Source: Collinsella sp.
GTDB taxonomy: Bacteria > Actinomycetota > Coriobacteriia > Coriobacteriales > Coriobacteriaceae
Assembly (NCBI GenBank): GCA_019419405.1
Contig: DYAA01000001.1
Coordinates: forward strand, 1 to 19,352
Reading direction: 5' to 3'
Length of the DNA: 19,352 nucleotides
Part shown: positions 1-6,182 of the stretch, in pieces
Layout of the letters: each line of letters begins with the position of its first letter
Numbering within the stretch: the first letter of the stretch is position 1
Translations under genes and position numbers: made by a program
Notes under the pieces: generated by a model
The model's database searches: none
What the model was told of the DNA's origin: nothing
Seen by the model: the letters and a program-made list of their open reading frames with translations, nothing else

Positions 1-241
1 CTGCCCGGATGCGACACTGAATGTGTCCATCCTCGCAGTATCCGGTTCTCAAGGTGCACGCTTTGCGGCTGATCCGGTCCGACCGGGCCGCGCGGCAAGG
101 AGATATATTGCCAGACCCGAGGGGCGCCGGGGGCGGGAATCTGGGCATACACATTTCCTACACAATTTTGGATCCGACTAACGTTTGCCAGCCGTTAACT
201 ACCGCTCGCCGAGCATCTCTTTATATGAGGCAGTCTCATGG
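1..241. other. Left-edge region without a confident gene
   Basis: No recognisable protein or RNA gene is seen. On the + strand one frame is open from the left edge to a TAA at about 179-181 and could be the tail of a gene, but its peptide is not recognisable. A small ORF with a TTG start at 108 is preceded by AAGGAG at a good distance and runs to 245 (45 residues), overlapping the 3' end of the phosphohexomutase gene; its product is also unrecognised. Small inverted repeats are present (GACAC/GTGTC near 13-27, ATGAG/CTCAT at 225-239). The last lies just past the stop of the phosphohexomutase gene but has no T-run, so it is not a convincing terminator. Confidence 0.4.
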
Positions 242-1642
242 TTAAAGCGGATACGTCCCCCTAGCTAAAGCACAGCCAGCATCGAGCAACTCATCACGTT
301 CTTCCACCGAGAACCCCTCGGCGTAGACGCGCACCACTGGTTCGGTCCCGCTAGGACGGACCAGCAGCCACGTATCATCCTCGAATGACAGACGCAAGCC
401 GTCCATATGACTAACGTTTTGCGGCACCTTGCCACAAATCGACTTGGGGTTTACGCCCGGCAGCAGGGTTCGTAACGTTTCGGCATCTTCGGCCTCAAGG
501 CGCAAATCGCGTCGACCGTAACTCGTCTTACCAAAACTGTCCTCGAGTTGGTCGACCAGAACGCCCAAAGGCGCGTCCGTCTTTGCCATAAGCTCACACA
601 GAATCAGACAGGCGAGGATTCCATCGCGCTCGGGCATATGCGCGGCGATGCCGATACCACCGGCTTCTTCGCCGCCCATGAGGACGCCGCCCTTCTTCAT
701 CTCCGCCGCTATATATTTGAAACCGACTGGTTTGACGGTCACGCGGCAGCCAAGCGCCTCGGCAATGCGACGCACGAGCGTCGAGCATGAAAGATTGACG
801 ACGACGCGCCCCTCCAAATTACGAAATTGAACCAAGTCGCCTAAAACGAGCGCCATGATCTGATGCGGATGTATATATCTGCCGCGCTCGTCAACCGCGC
901 CGATACGGTCGGCGTCGCCGTCGGTCACCAGGCCAGCGCAAGCTCCGTCCTCGATAACCGTGCGCTCGCAAGTGTCCACCCAAGGCTCAACGGGGTCGGG
1001 GCAGATATCTTCTTGATCAGACGCCTGCCCGGCGTGAATCTCGTGCACCTCAACGCCAAGCTCGCGCAGCAAGTCGGCTAGATAGCCCTGGGCTGCGCCG
1101 CCCATGGGGTCGACAACCACGCGCAAGTGCGCGGCGCGGATGGCTTCGGCATCGACAAACGATGCCACCGCTTGCATATAGTCAGGAATGATATCCGCGG
1201 TGCGATATTGCCCCTCGATCCCCATTGGCTCGGGAGCCATGGTCTCTTCGAGCTCTTCGATGACATCCTGGTTGGCGGTCGAGCCGTCACCCATGCGAAT
1301 CTTGAGGCACAGATAACCCTGCGGATGATGGGACCCCGTCACCATGAGCGCGCCGCACGCCTCACCGTCATAAGCCGCCGCCCACGTAAGGGCAGGGGTC
1401 GGAACAGGTCGCGAAGCGAGCACGGCGTCTAGCCCGTGCGCTGCTAGCACGCCCGCCGCAAGCTCAGCGAACTCGCGCGCCAGGGGCCGGGTGTCGAACC
1501 CTATATATACCGTTTTGCCCGGATTGGTCTTTTGCCACAACTCGCCGACGGCATCGGCGATACGGGCAACGTTATCGGCAGTGAAGTCCTCATCGACGCG
1601 AGCGCGCCAACCGTCAGTTCCAAAATGAATTATCGCGCACAC
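242..1642 (-). CDS. Phosphoglucomutase/phosphomannomutase family protein
   Basis: Alpha-D-phosphohexomutase, which interconverts hexose 1- and 6-phosphates in the cytoplasm and feeds sugar nucleotide and wall polymer synthesis. All four family signatures are visible. The N-terminus has FGTDGWRA. The phosphoserine loop is TGSHHP at about residue 104 (usual form TASHNP). The metal loop is DGDADRIG at about 240. The sugar-binding loop GGEEAGG and the C-terminal phosphate-binding RPSGTEP follow. Length of about 466 residues is normal. The frame also has a GTG at 1657, but the GTG at 1642 is preferred because GAGGTG lies seven bases ahead of it. It is the last gene of the leftward group and lies behind the terminator of the methyltransferase gene, so it probably has its own promoter. 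Substrate (glucose, mannose or glucosamine phosphate) cannot be decided; the family call is secure. Three Tyr-Ile pairs are all encoded TAT-ATA. Confidence 0.93.
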   Translation of the reverse strand: MCAIIHFGTDGWRARVDEDFTADNVARIADAVGELWQKTNPGKTVYIGFDTRPLAREFAELAAGVLAAHGLDAVLASRPVPTPALTWAAAYDGEACGALMVTGSHHPQGYLCLKIRMGDGSTANQDVIEELEETMAPEPMGIEGQYRTADIIPDYMQAVASFVDAEAIRAAHLRVVVDPMGGAAQGYLADLLRELGVEVHEIHAGQASDQEDICPDPVEPWVDTCERTVIEDGACAGLVTDGDADRIGAVDERGRYIHPHQIMALVLGDLVQFRNLEGRVVVNLSCSTLVRRIAEALGCRVTVKPVGFKYIAAEMKKGGVLMGGEEAGGIGIAAHMPERDGILACLILCELMAKTDAPLGVLVDQLEDSFGKTSYGRRDLRLEAEDAETLRTLLPGVNPKSICGKVPQNVSHMDGLRLSFEDDTWLLVRPSGTEPVVRVYAEGFSVEERDELLDAGCALARGTYPL

Positions 1643-1681
1643 GCGCAGACACCTCACAGTGTTTGGATCATGTTACGCATG

Positions 1682-1691
1682 GGGTATACCC
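1682..1691. promoter_or_regulatory. 10-bp palindrome upstream of the phosphohexomutase gene
   Basis: GGGTATACCC is a perfect palindrome about 40 bp before the phosphohexomutase start and could be an operator or part of its promoter. Its core GGTATACC differs by one base from the half-site GGTATGCC in the palindrome at 3180-3199. No convincing -35/-10 pair is seen, so the role is a guess. Confidence 0.25.
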
Positions 1692-1766
1692 GCAACATGC
1701 ACTCGGCAACCTGCCGGCACCAGCATTCACCATTTGGGCAAATGCTGCCGAGGACATGCAGGCAAT

Positions 1767-1794
1767 AAAAAACCGCCCCGTATGGAGCGGTTTT
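1767..1794 (-). terminator. Intrinsic terminator after the homocysteine methyltransferase gene
   Basis: On the - strand an 8-bp stem (AAAACCGC/GCGGTTTT) with a 10-nt loop runs directly into six T. It lies 6 bp past the stop of the methyltransferase gene and separates it from the phosphohexomutase gene. Confidence 0.85.
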
Positions 1795-1799
1795 GCCCT

Positions 1800-2693
1800 T
1801 TATATATCGAGCGCCTCGGCCATTGCTGCCGTAGTGATTGCCGTGGTTCCACAGCAACTGCCCACCATTGCGGCACCGGCATGTCTCCATTCGATGCATG
1901 CGCGCGCGAAAGCTTCAGGGTTCTCGTGCCATACGGGGCCATCCTGAGTCTGGACCGGATCGCCTACGTTGGGACGCACCGTGACGGGAGTCGTCGCCGA
2001 TGCAACCATCCTGGGCACCGCCGCATTCGCGGCCGCAAGCGAACAGCAATTAACACCAACCGAGTTTGCGCCGTGTTTTTCGGCGTACAAAACGGCTGCC
2101 TCGATGTTGAGGCCATCGCCCAGCAGGTCGCCTTTATCGTCAACGACAAAACTCACCAGAACAGGCATGCCGTCGGCGGCATCTCGGGCGCCGGCAAGCA
2201 TGGGCTGCAGATTACGGATAGACGTCACCGTCTCGATCAGCAGACCGTCAACGCCGGCATTGAGCAAGGCGTGCGCCTGTTCGCGCGCAATGCCGCGGAT
2301 TTCACGATACTCGGCAGAGTCCTCGGCAAACCACTCAATACCGATCGGGCCCATCGAGCCCAGCAGCAGCTGAGGGTGCGCCTGGCGAGCATCGTCGACG
2401 GCCCCGCGATTGACCTCCGCCACGGACGGCGCAATCTGGTCGTGCTTGAGGGCATAGCTTGATGCCTGAAAGGTGTTGGTAATGAGCACCTGCGCACCGG
2501 CGGCGACATACAAGCGATGGATACGAGAAACGGCCTGCGGCTCTGCCAGATTCCAAAACGCCGGTGGAATGTCTGCGGCGTCGTACTCACTCAACAGAAC
2601 ACTGCCCATGGGGCCCTGCGCCAACAAGGTCTCGCTCGACAAGCGGCGCGTAAGTTCCTCGGCACCAAAGCGATTGTAATAACTCGTATCCAT
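1800..2693 (-). CDS. Homocysteine S-methyltransferase
   Basis: A single-domain Pfam S-methyl_trans protein of 297 residues that transfers a methyl group to homocysteine to make methionine. The zinc-binding cysteines are visible: GVNC at residues 213-216 and GSCCG with Cys280 and Cys281. The N-terminal barrel strand carries ITNTF (71-75), as in the family. Length fits MmuM (S-methylmethionine as donor). It also fits the detached N-terminal domain of cobalamin-dependent MetH, and the sequence does not decide between them. The start ATG at 2693 follows the regulator stop by 10 bp, so both are probably co-transcribed. Its ribosome binding site is weak (GGGA). A strong terminator follows. Both ends of the gene carry TATATAT, one overlapping the start codon and one overlapping the stop. 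Confidence 0.88.
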   Translation of the reverse strand: MDTSYYNRFGAEELTRRLSSETLLAQGPMGSVLLSEYDAADIPPAFWNLAEPQAVSRIHRLYVAAGAQVLITNTFQASSYALKHDQIAPSVAEVNRGAVDDARQAHPQLLLGSMGPIGIEWFAEDSAEYREIRGIAREQAHALLNAGVDGLLIETVTSIRNLQPMLAGARDAADGMPVLVSFVVDDKGDLLGDGLNIEAAVLYAEKHGANSVGVNCCSLAAANAAVPRMVASATTPVTVRPNVGDPVQTQDGPVWHENPEAFARACIEWRHAGAAMVGSCCGTTAITTAAMAEALDI

Positions 2694-2703
2694 ATATATC
2701 CCG

Positions 2704-3126
2704 CTATTCCTCGACGCTGATTCCTTGCTTTTCGAGATAGGCGAGCCAGCGGTTCATCGTGTCCTCGGATAGCGCATGCTCCATCATGCAGGCCTCGGAA
2801 TCGGCTCGCTCAAATTCGACACCGAGCTCCTGAACCAAAAACGTGCGGATGAGGCGATGACGGTACCAGATAGCCGTGCCAACCTCGCGGCCGCGGTCGG
2901 TCAGGATTACCTTGCCATAGTGCGATTGCTCGACAAGCTCGGATGCCTTGAGCGCCGAAACCGCTTTATTGACCGATGCCTTGGAGACGCCAAGGCGCTG
3001 CGCGATGTCGACCGATCGCACGCCGTTGGTTTCCCCCTCTTCGCTTTCAATGCGAACCATGCACTCCAAGTAGTCTTCGTTCGCCACCGTCAGATGTAGT
3101 TCGCGCGAGCTATTTGTCGTATCCAT
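2704..3126 (-). CDS. DtxR/MntR-family metal-dependent transcriptional regulator
   Basis: A short DtxR-type repressor of 140 residues without the SH3-like third domain. The N-terminal winged helix-turn-helix is clear (RSVDIAQRLGVSKASVNKAV, then a wing with YGKVILTDRGREVG). The dimerisation part holds RHRLIRTFL and the motif EACMMEHALSED, matching the primary metal site of DtxR (Cys102, Glu105, His106 pattern CxxEH). Cys at this place resembles iron-sensing DtxR/IdeR more than MntR. The ancillary-site residues are not well kept: Arg sits where DtxR has Glu83, and Asp where it has His98. The start at 3126 is chosen over an in-frame ATG at 3147 because AAGGGA lies nine bases ahead. It is divergent from pepT and probably leads an operon with the methyltransferase gene. 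The metal sensed is an inference. Confidence 0.88.
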   Translation of the reverse strand: MDTTNSSRELHLTVANEDYLECMVRIESEEGETNGVRSVDIAQRLGVSKASVNKAVSALKASELVEQSHYGKVILTDRGREVGTAIWYRHRLIRTFLVQELGVEFERADSEACMMEHALSEDTMNRWLAYLEKQGISVEE

Positions 3127-3157
3127 GATCTTCCGTCCCTTCTGCATTCAATGGCTG

Positions 3158-3163
3158 ATTCTA
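3158..3163 (-). promoter_or_regulatory. Probable -10 box of the DtxR-type regulator promoter
   Basis: TAGAAT on the - strand matches TATAAT at five of six bases and would start transcription about 25 nt before the regulator start. There is no good -35 hexamer. The expected -35 position (3181-3186) falls inside the palindrome at 3180-3199. Confidence 0.45.
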
Positions 3164-3179
3164 CCCCATCCAAGCGTCG

Positions 3180-3199
3180 CGGTATGCCGTGGCATACCG
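3180..3199. promoter_or_regulatory. Palindromic operator candidate between the regulator gene and pepT
   Basis: Nine-base arms CGGTATGCC and GGCATACCG are separated by GT, a perfect inverted repeat. It lies 54 bp ahead of the regulator start and 48 bp ahead of the pepT start, over the expected -35 position of the regulator promoter. Placement and symmetry fit an operator for the DtxR-type dimer next to it (autoregulation), but no binding has been shown. Confidence 0.5.
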
Positions 3200-3246
3200 T
3201 GCTAGAGTTCTTGTTGCACACGACGACCAAGATTGGAGCGGTCTTT

Positions 3247-4494
3247 ATGGAAAACACCACCACAAACCCCGATGTCCTCGAGCGCTTTTTGCGCTACGTC
3301 CAGATCAACACGCAGTCCGAGGATGCAAACTGCGACCAGGTACCCTCGAGCGCCGTTCAGTTTGACCTTGCCAACGTGCTGGCTGAAGAGCTGCGCGAGC
3401 TTGGTGCGGAAGATGCCCACGTGACCGAGCACGCCTATGTCTGCGCGCATATCCCCGCAAGTGCGGGCGCTGAGGACAAGCCCGCCCTGGGCCTGATCGC
3501 CCATCTCGACACCACCGAAGTTGCACCGGGCGCCGGCGTGAAGCCGCACATCGTACACTACGAAGGCGGCGACCTGGTCTGCGGCACGGTTGACGGTAAG
3601 CCCGTTGCCATGAGCACCGCCAAGCTTCCCGCCCTGAACGACCTCGCGGGTGAGGACCTGGTCTGCAGCGATGGCACCACGCTTCTGGGCGCGGACGACA
3701 AGGCAGGCGTCGCCGAGATCATGTCGCTTGTCGCGCGTATCGCTCAGGACCCTTCTCTGCCCCATCCCGCACTCGGCATTTGCTTCTGCCCTGACGAGGA
3801 GATCGGTCACGGAGCCGAGCTGTTGGATATCGATACCTTTGGCTGCAAGTACGCCTACACGGTCGACGGCGGCCCCATCGGCGAGCTGGAGTGGGAGTGC
3901 TTTAACGCCGCCGAGGCGACCATCCGCTTTGAGGGCCAGTCCATCCACCCGGGCGACGCCAAGGGCCGTATGGTCAACGCAGGCAATCTGTTCTGCGACT
4001 TCAACGCGTTGCTCCCCTACGTGCAGCGCCCGGAGTATACGGAAGGCTACGAGGGCTTTTATCACCTTGAGGGTGTATCTGCGACCGTCGATCACGCCAC
4101 GGCGCGCTATATCGTCCGCGACCATGACGCCGCCAAGTTCCAGCAGAAACTCGACCTTATTGATGCCGCCGCCTCGATGCTCAACCAGCGTCTGGGTGAG
4201 GAGCGCGTAACGGTCGAGATTAAGCAGCAGTATCGAAATATGGCCGAAATCGTTCGTGACTATCCCGAGCTTATTGATGTTGCCAAGGAAGCCTACCTTG
4301 CCTGCGGCGTTGAGCCCCAAGTGCTGCCGATTCGCGGCGGCACCGACGGCGCGCAGCTGTCGTTCCGCGGTCTGCCCTGCCCCAACCTTTCCACCGGCGG
4401 CTATTGCTATCACGGCGTCAACGAGTTCGTCCCGGTCAGTTCGCTCGTCAAGATGACCGACGTGCTCCAGGAGCTCGTCGCCCGCTTTGCATAA
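3247..4494 (+). CDS. pepT: Peptidase T (tripeptide aminopeptidase, M20B)
   Basis: Cytoplasmic dinuclear zinc aminopeptidase that removes the N-terminal residue of tripeptides. The family pattern is complete over 415 residues (E. coli PepT is about 408). The first zinc ligand lies in AHLDTT (His86), the bridging Asp in LLGADDKAG (Asp150), the catalytic Glu pair in PDEEIGHGA (184-185), an Asp in TVDGG (Asp207), and the C-terminal His in YCYHGVNEF. The PepT dimerisation lid region SIHPGDAKGRM is also present. The frame opens at 3151, but the ATG at 3247 is chosen because GGAG precedes it by eight bases and the canonical N-terminus begins there. It is the only rightward gene in the window, divergent from the DtxR-type regulator, and ends in its own terminator. 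Confidence 0.95.
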   Translation: MENTTTNPDVLERFLRYVQINTQSEDANCDQVPSSAVQFDLANVLAEELRELGAEDAHVTEHAYVCAHIPASAGAEDKPALGLIAHLDTTEVAPGAGVKPHIVHYEGGDLVCGTVDGKPVAMSTAKLPALNDLAGEDLVCSDGTTLLGADDKAGVAEIMSLVARIAQDPSLPHPALGICFCPDEEIGHGAELLDIDTFGCKYAYTVDGGPIGELEWECFNAAEATIRFEGQSIHPGDAKGRMVNAGNLFCDFNALLPYVQRPEYTEGYEGFYHLEGVSATVDHATARYIVRDHDAAKFQQKLDLIDAAASMLNQRLGEERVTVEIKQQYRNMAEIVRDYPELIDVAKEAYLACGVEPQVLPIRGGTDGAQLSFRGLPCPNLSTGGYCYHGVNEFVPVSSLVKMTDVLQELVARFA

Positions 4495-4520
4495 GCCTGG
4501 CTGCACAAGTCCAAAAGACG

Positions 4521-4559
4521 AATCGCCCCGTCCTCAACCAAGAACGGGGCGATTTTTTT
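4521..4559 (+). terminator. Intrinsic terminator of pepT
   Basis: A perfect 11-bp stem (AATCGCCCCGT / ACGGGGCGATT, 4521-4531 with 4544-4554), a 12-nt loop and a run of seven T (4553-4559), 26 bp after the pepT stop. Confidence 0.93.
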
Positions 4560-4601
4560 GCTGCAATGAGAACAGGTTGACGCACGCCAGCCTCTTAACG
4601 C

Positions 4602-4751
4602 AAGGAGTGTCCCAAACTGCCGGCACAAAAGGAACGTCCCCAAGTGCCGCAAAATGACGACATCCACTCTCGCTTTGTAGGTAGTCATTGGGGAGGTTCT
4701 TGTTTGACTAGTCGTTTAAAAACGTCCCCAATGACTACCCAACGACTAGTC
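4602..4751. repeat. REP-like cluster of short palindromic modules
   Basis: Four related 15-base modules lie within 131 bp: AAGGAGTGTCCCAAA at 4602, AAGGAACGTCCCCAA at 4629, an inverted copy ATTGGGGAGGTTCTT at 4687, and AAAAACGTCCCCAAT at 4718. The second sits inside a CGGCAC/GTGCCG inverted repeat (4621-4626, 4644-4649). The third and fourth are halves of a perfect 15-bp inverted repeat (4680-4694 with 4725-4739). Interlaced with that is an 11-bp inverted repeat (4706-4716 with 4741-4751) whose core GACTAGTC is itself palindromic. No coding frame here looks real. The make-up resembles REP/BIME elements mobilised by Y1 (RAYT) transposases; that identity is inferred. Confidence 0.6.
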
Positions 4752-4790
4752 CGGACCAAGGCAACGCCGATGTTTTGGCAACGACAGCGA

Positions 4791-4889
4791 AAACCCGCCA
4801 GAGCGAGCAAGGTGCCTTGAAACGAGGCGGCATTGATCTTTTGATCATGCCGCCGAAGTTGAAAGGCAGATTGCCGCTCTGGCGGGTTT
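4791..4889. repeat. 99-nt branched palindromic element
   Basis: A perfect 15-bp inverted repeat closes the element (4791-4805 with 4875-4889; arms begin AAACCCGCC and end GGCGGGTTT). Inside are three further hairpins: CAAG/CTTG at 4808-4819, a 12-bp stem with one bulge and a TTTT loop at 4826-4854, and GCA/TGC at 4866-4874. Folded, this is a multi-branched junction. It could be a small structured RNA, a MITE-like element with terminal inverted repeats, or a large two-way transcription barrier. Read on the - strand, the closing stem ends in GGGTTTTC, which could terminate transcripts from the LCP gene. I do not recognise the family. Confidence 0.5.
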
Positions 4890-4901
4890 GCAGCGTCAAC
4901 T

Positions 4902-4931
4902 GGTTACGCGGGCTGGTAAGCCCGCGTAACC
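4902..4931 (-). terminator. 13-bp hairpin directly after the LCP gene stop
   Basis: A perfect 13-bp stem (GGTTACGCGGGCT / AGCCCGCGTAACC) with a 4-nt loop begins at the base after the TAG of the LCP gene. There is no T-run on either side, so it may be a weak or Rho-dependent terminator, or a 3' end that protects the mRNA. Confidence 0.5.
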
Positions 4932-6170
4932 CTAATAGTTGGCTTCGTAGCCGTTGCCGTCGCCCGTGGGCTCTTCATAGTAATCGGAACTGTCGCTCGA
5001 ATCGCTTGAGTCATCGGAATCGTCAGAGCTGACCGATGAGGTTGCGGTACCGTTTGCGTAGTCGTCAGACGTGTTGTTGTTCAGGTTACCGATCGTAGAG
5101 CTGGAGCCGTCGGAAAGACCCATGGTGTTGGGACCCTTGGGATCCTTGCCGGCATCGACGCGCTCCATCATTTCCTTGAGCTCGTCCTCGTAGACAAAGA
5201 CGTAGCTCACACCATCGATCATGGTGCTGTCGTCGGCGTACGAGGGCAGGTTGGCCGAGTAGATACCGTCGACATCCATACCGCGCATGGCATTGACCGT
5301 AGCCACGATATCCTGAACGCTCATATCGGTTACGAGCATATCGGACAGCGAATTAACCAGGCCAAAGATCTTCGTGGCATCGAAGTTATTGAGAATCTGG
5401 TTGGCAAGGGCGCCAAGCACCTGACGCTGGTGGCGCATGCGCGTGTAATCGCCGTCGGCATAGGTGTAGCGGCAGCGGGCATAGGTAAGGGCGGTGGCAC
5501 CGTCCATATGCTGCTGGCCAGCGGTAATCTTAATATCCAGGTGCTCGGGGTCGTCAACATCATCGGTTGCGTTAATGTCGATACCGCCAACCGAATCAAT
5601 CAGCGCCTGCATACCGTCGAAGCTGACCTCGGCATAGTGGGAAATCTGAACACCGCACAGCTCGTTGACCGCCTCGACCATGGCCTCGGCGCCGCCAACG
5701 GTATGGCAGGCGTTGATCTTCATGGTCTCGCCCTTGTACTCGACCTTGGTGTCGCGCGGAACGGAAATGAGCGTCGCCTGCTTTTGCGTGGGGTCGATGC
5801 GTGCCAGGATAATCGAGTCGGCACGATACGTATCCTCGCCCGGACGGCCGTCGGTGCCAAGAAGCAGCACGTAGAACGGATCCTTTGCCTCATCGGTGTC
5901 AACCAGAACCCGACGCAGATTGTCGGTAATGACATTAGAATCGCCGAGCTTGCCCATAATGGTGGCAAACCACAGGCCGGCAGCGGTAGTGGCACTCAGC
6001 AGCACGCCAAGCACGACAATGAGCGCGACGTGACGAATCGTGTGGCTACGACGACGTTGGCGAGCTCGCTCGGAATAACGAGCCACGTTATCGCGACTGT
6101 AGATCTTGGCCTGCGCACCAGTTGAGGGTCTTCGAGTGGTGGTATCCGCGAGGGGCTTTTTATTAAACAT
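4932..6170 (-). CDS. LytR-CpsA-Psr (LCP) family cell wall protein
   Basis: Membrane-anchored LCP phosphotransferase of 412 residues, a family that joins wall polymers (teichoic-acid-like or capsular glycans) from lipid carriers to peptidoglycan. Residues 1-46 are a basic cytoplasmic tail. A single membrane helix spans about 47-71, and the LCP domain about 97-255. Key LCP features are visible: LLLGTDGR, RADSI (116-120), SVPRDT with Arg139 and Asp140, and YARCRY followed by GDYTRMRHQRQ. The C-terminus is a low-complexity Ser/Asp tail ending in an aromatic and acidic stretch. ATG at 6170 is preferred over an in-frame TTG at 6176 because AGG precedes it at a good distance. It starts 12 bp after the murA stop, so the two are very likely one transcript. 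The polymer attached cannot be told. Confidence 0.93.
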   Translation of the reverse strand: MFNKKPLADTTTRRPSTGAQAKIYSRDNVARYSERARQRRRSHTIRHVALIVVLGVLLSATTAAGLWFATIMGKLGDSNVITDNLRRVLVDTDEAKDPFYVLLLGTDGRPGEDTYRADSIILARIDPTQKQATLISVPRDTKVEYKGETMKINACHTVGGAEAMVEAVNELCGVQISHYAEVSFDGMQALIDSVGGIDINATDDVDDPEHLDIKITAGQQHMDGATALTYARCRYTYADGDYTRMRHQRQVLGALANQILNNFDATKIFGLVNSLSDMLVTDMSVQDIVATVNAMRGMDVDGIYSANLPSYADDSTMIDGVSYVFVYEDELKEMMERVDAGKDPKGPNTMGLSDGSSSTIGNLNNNTSDDYANGTATSSVSSDDSDDSSDSSDSSDYYEEPTGDGNGYEANY

Positions 6171-6182
6171 AGGCAACCTGTA

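Noticed and set aside
3202..4506. 434-codon - strand frame over pepT
   Set aside because: Antisense shadow of a complete peptidase T gene, with no recognisable domain.
4410..4688. - strand frame of 92 codons overlapping the pepT terminator
   Set aside because: It covers the pepT 3' end, a terminator and repeat DNA, and has no plausible protein character.
4680..4751. H-type RNA pseudoknot from the interlaced 15-bp and 11-bp inverted repeats
   Set aside because: Only one base separates the 3' arms of the two stems, too short to cross a 15-bp helix. Alternative pairings or a DNA-level repeat are more plausible.
4775..5032. + strand frame of 85 codons in the pepT-LCP gap
   Set aside because: It runs through the hairpins and into the antisense of the LCP gene; no ribosome binding site or protein family is recognised.
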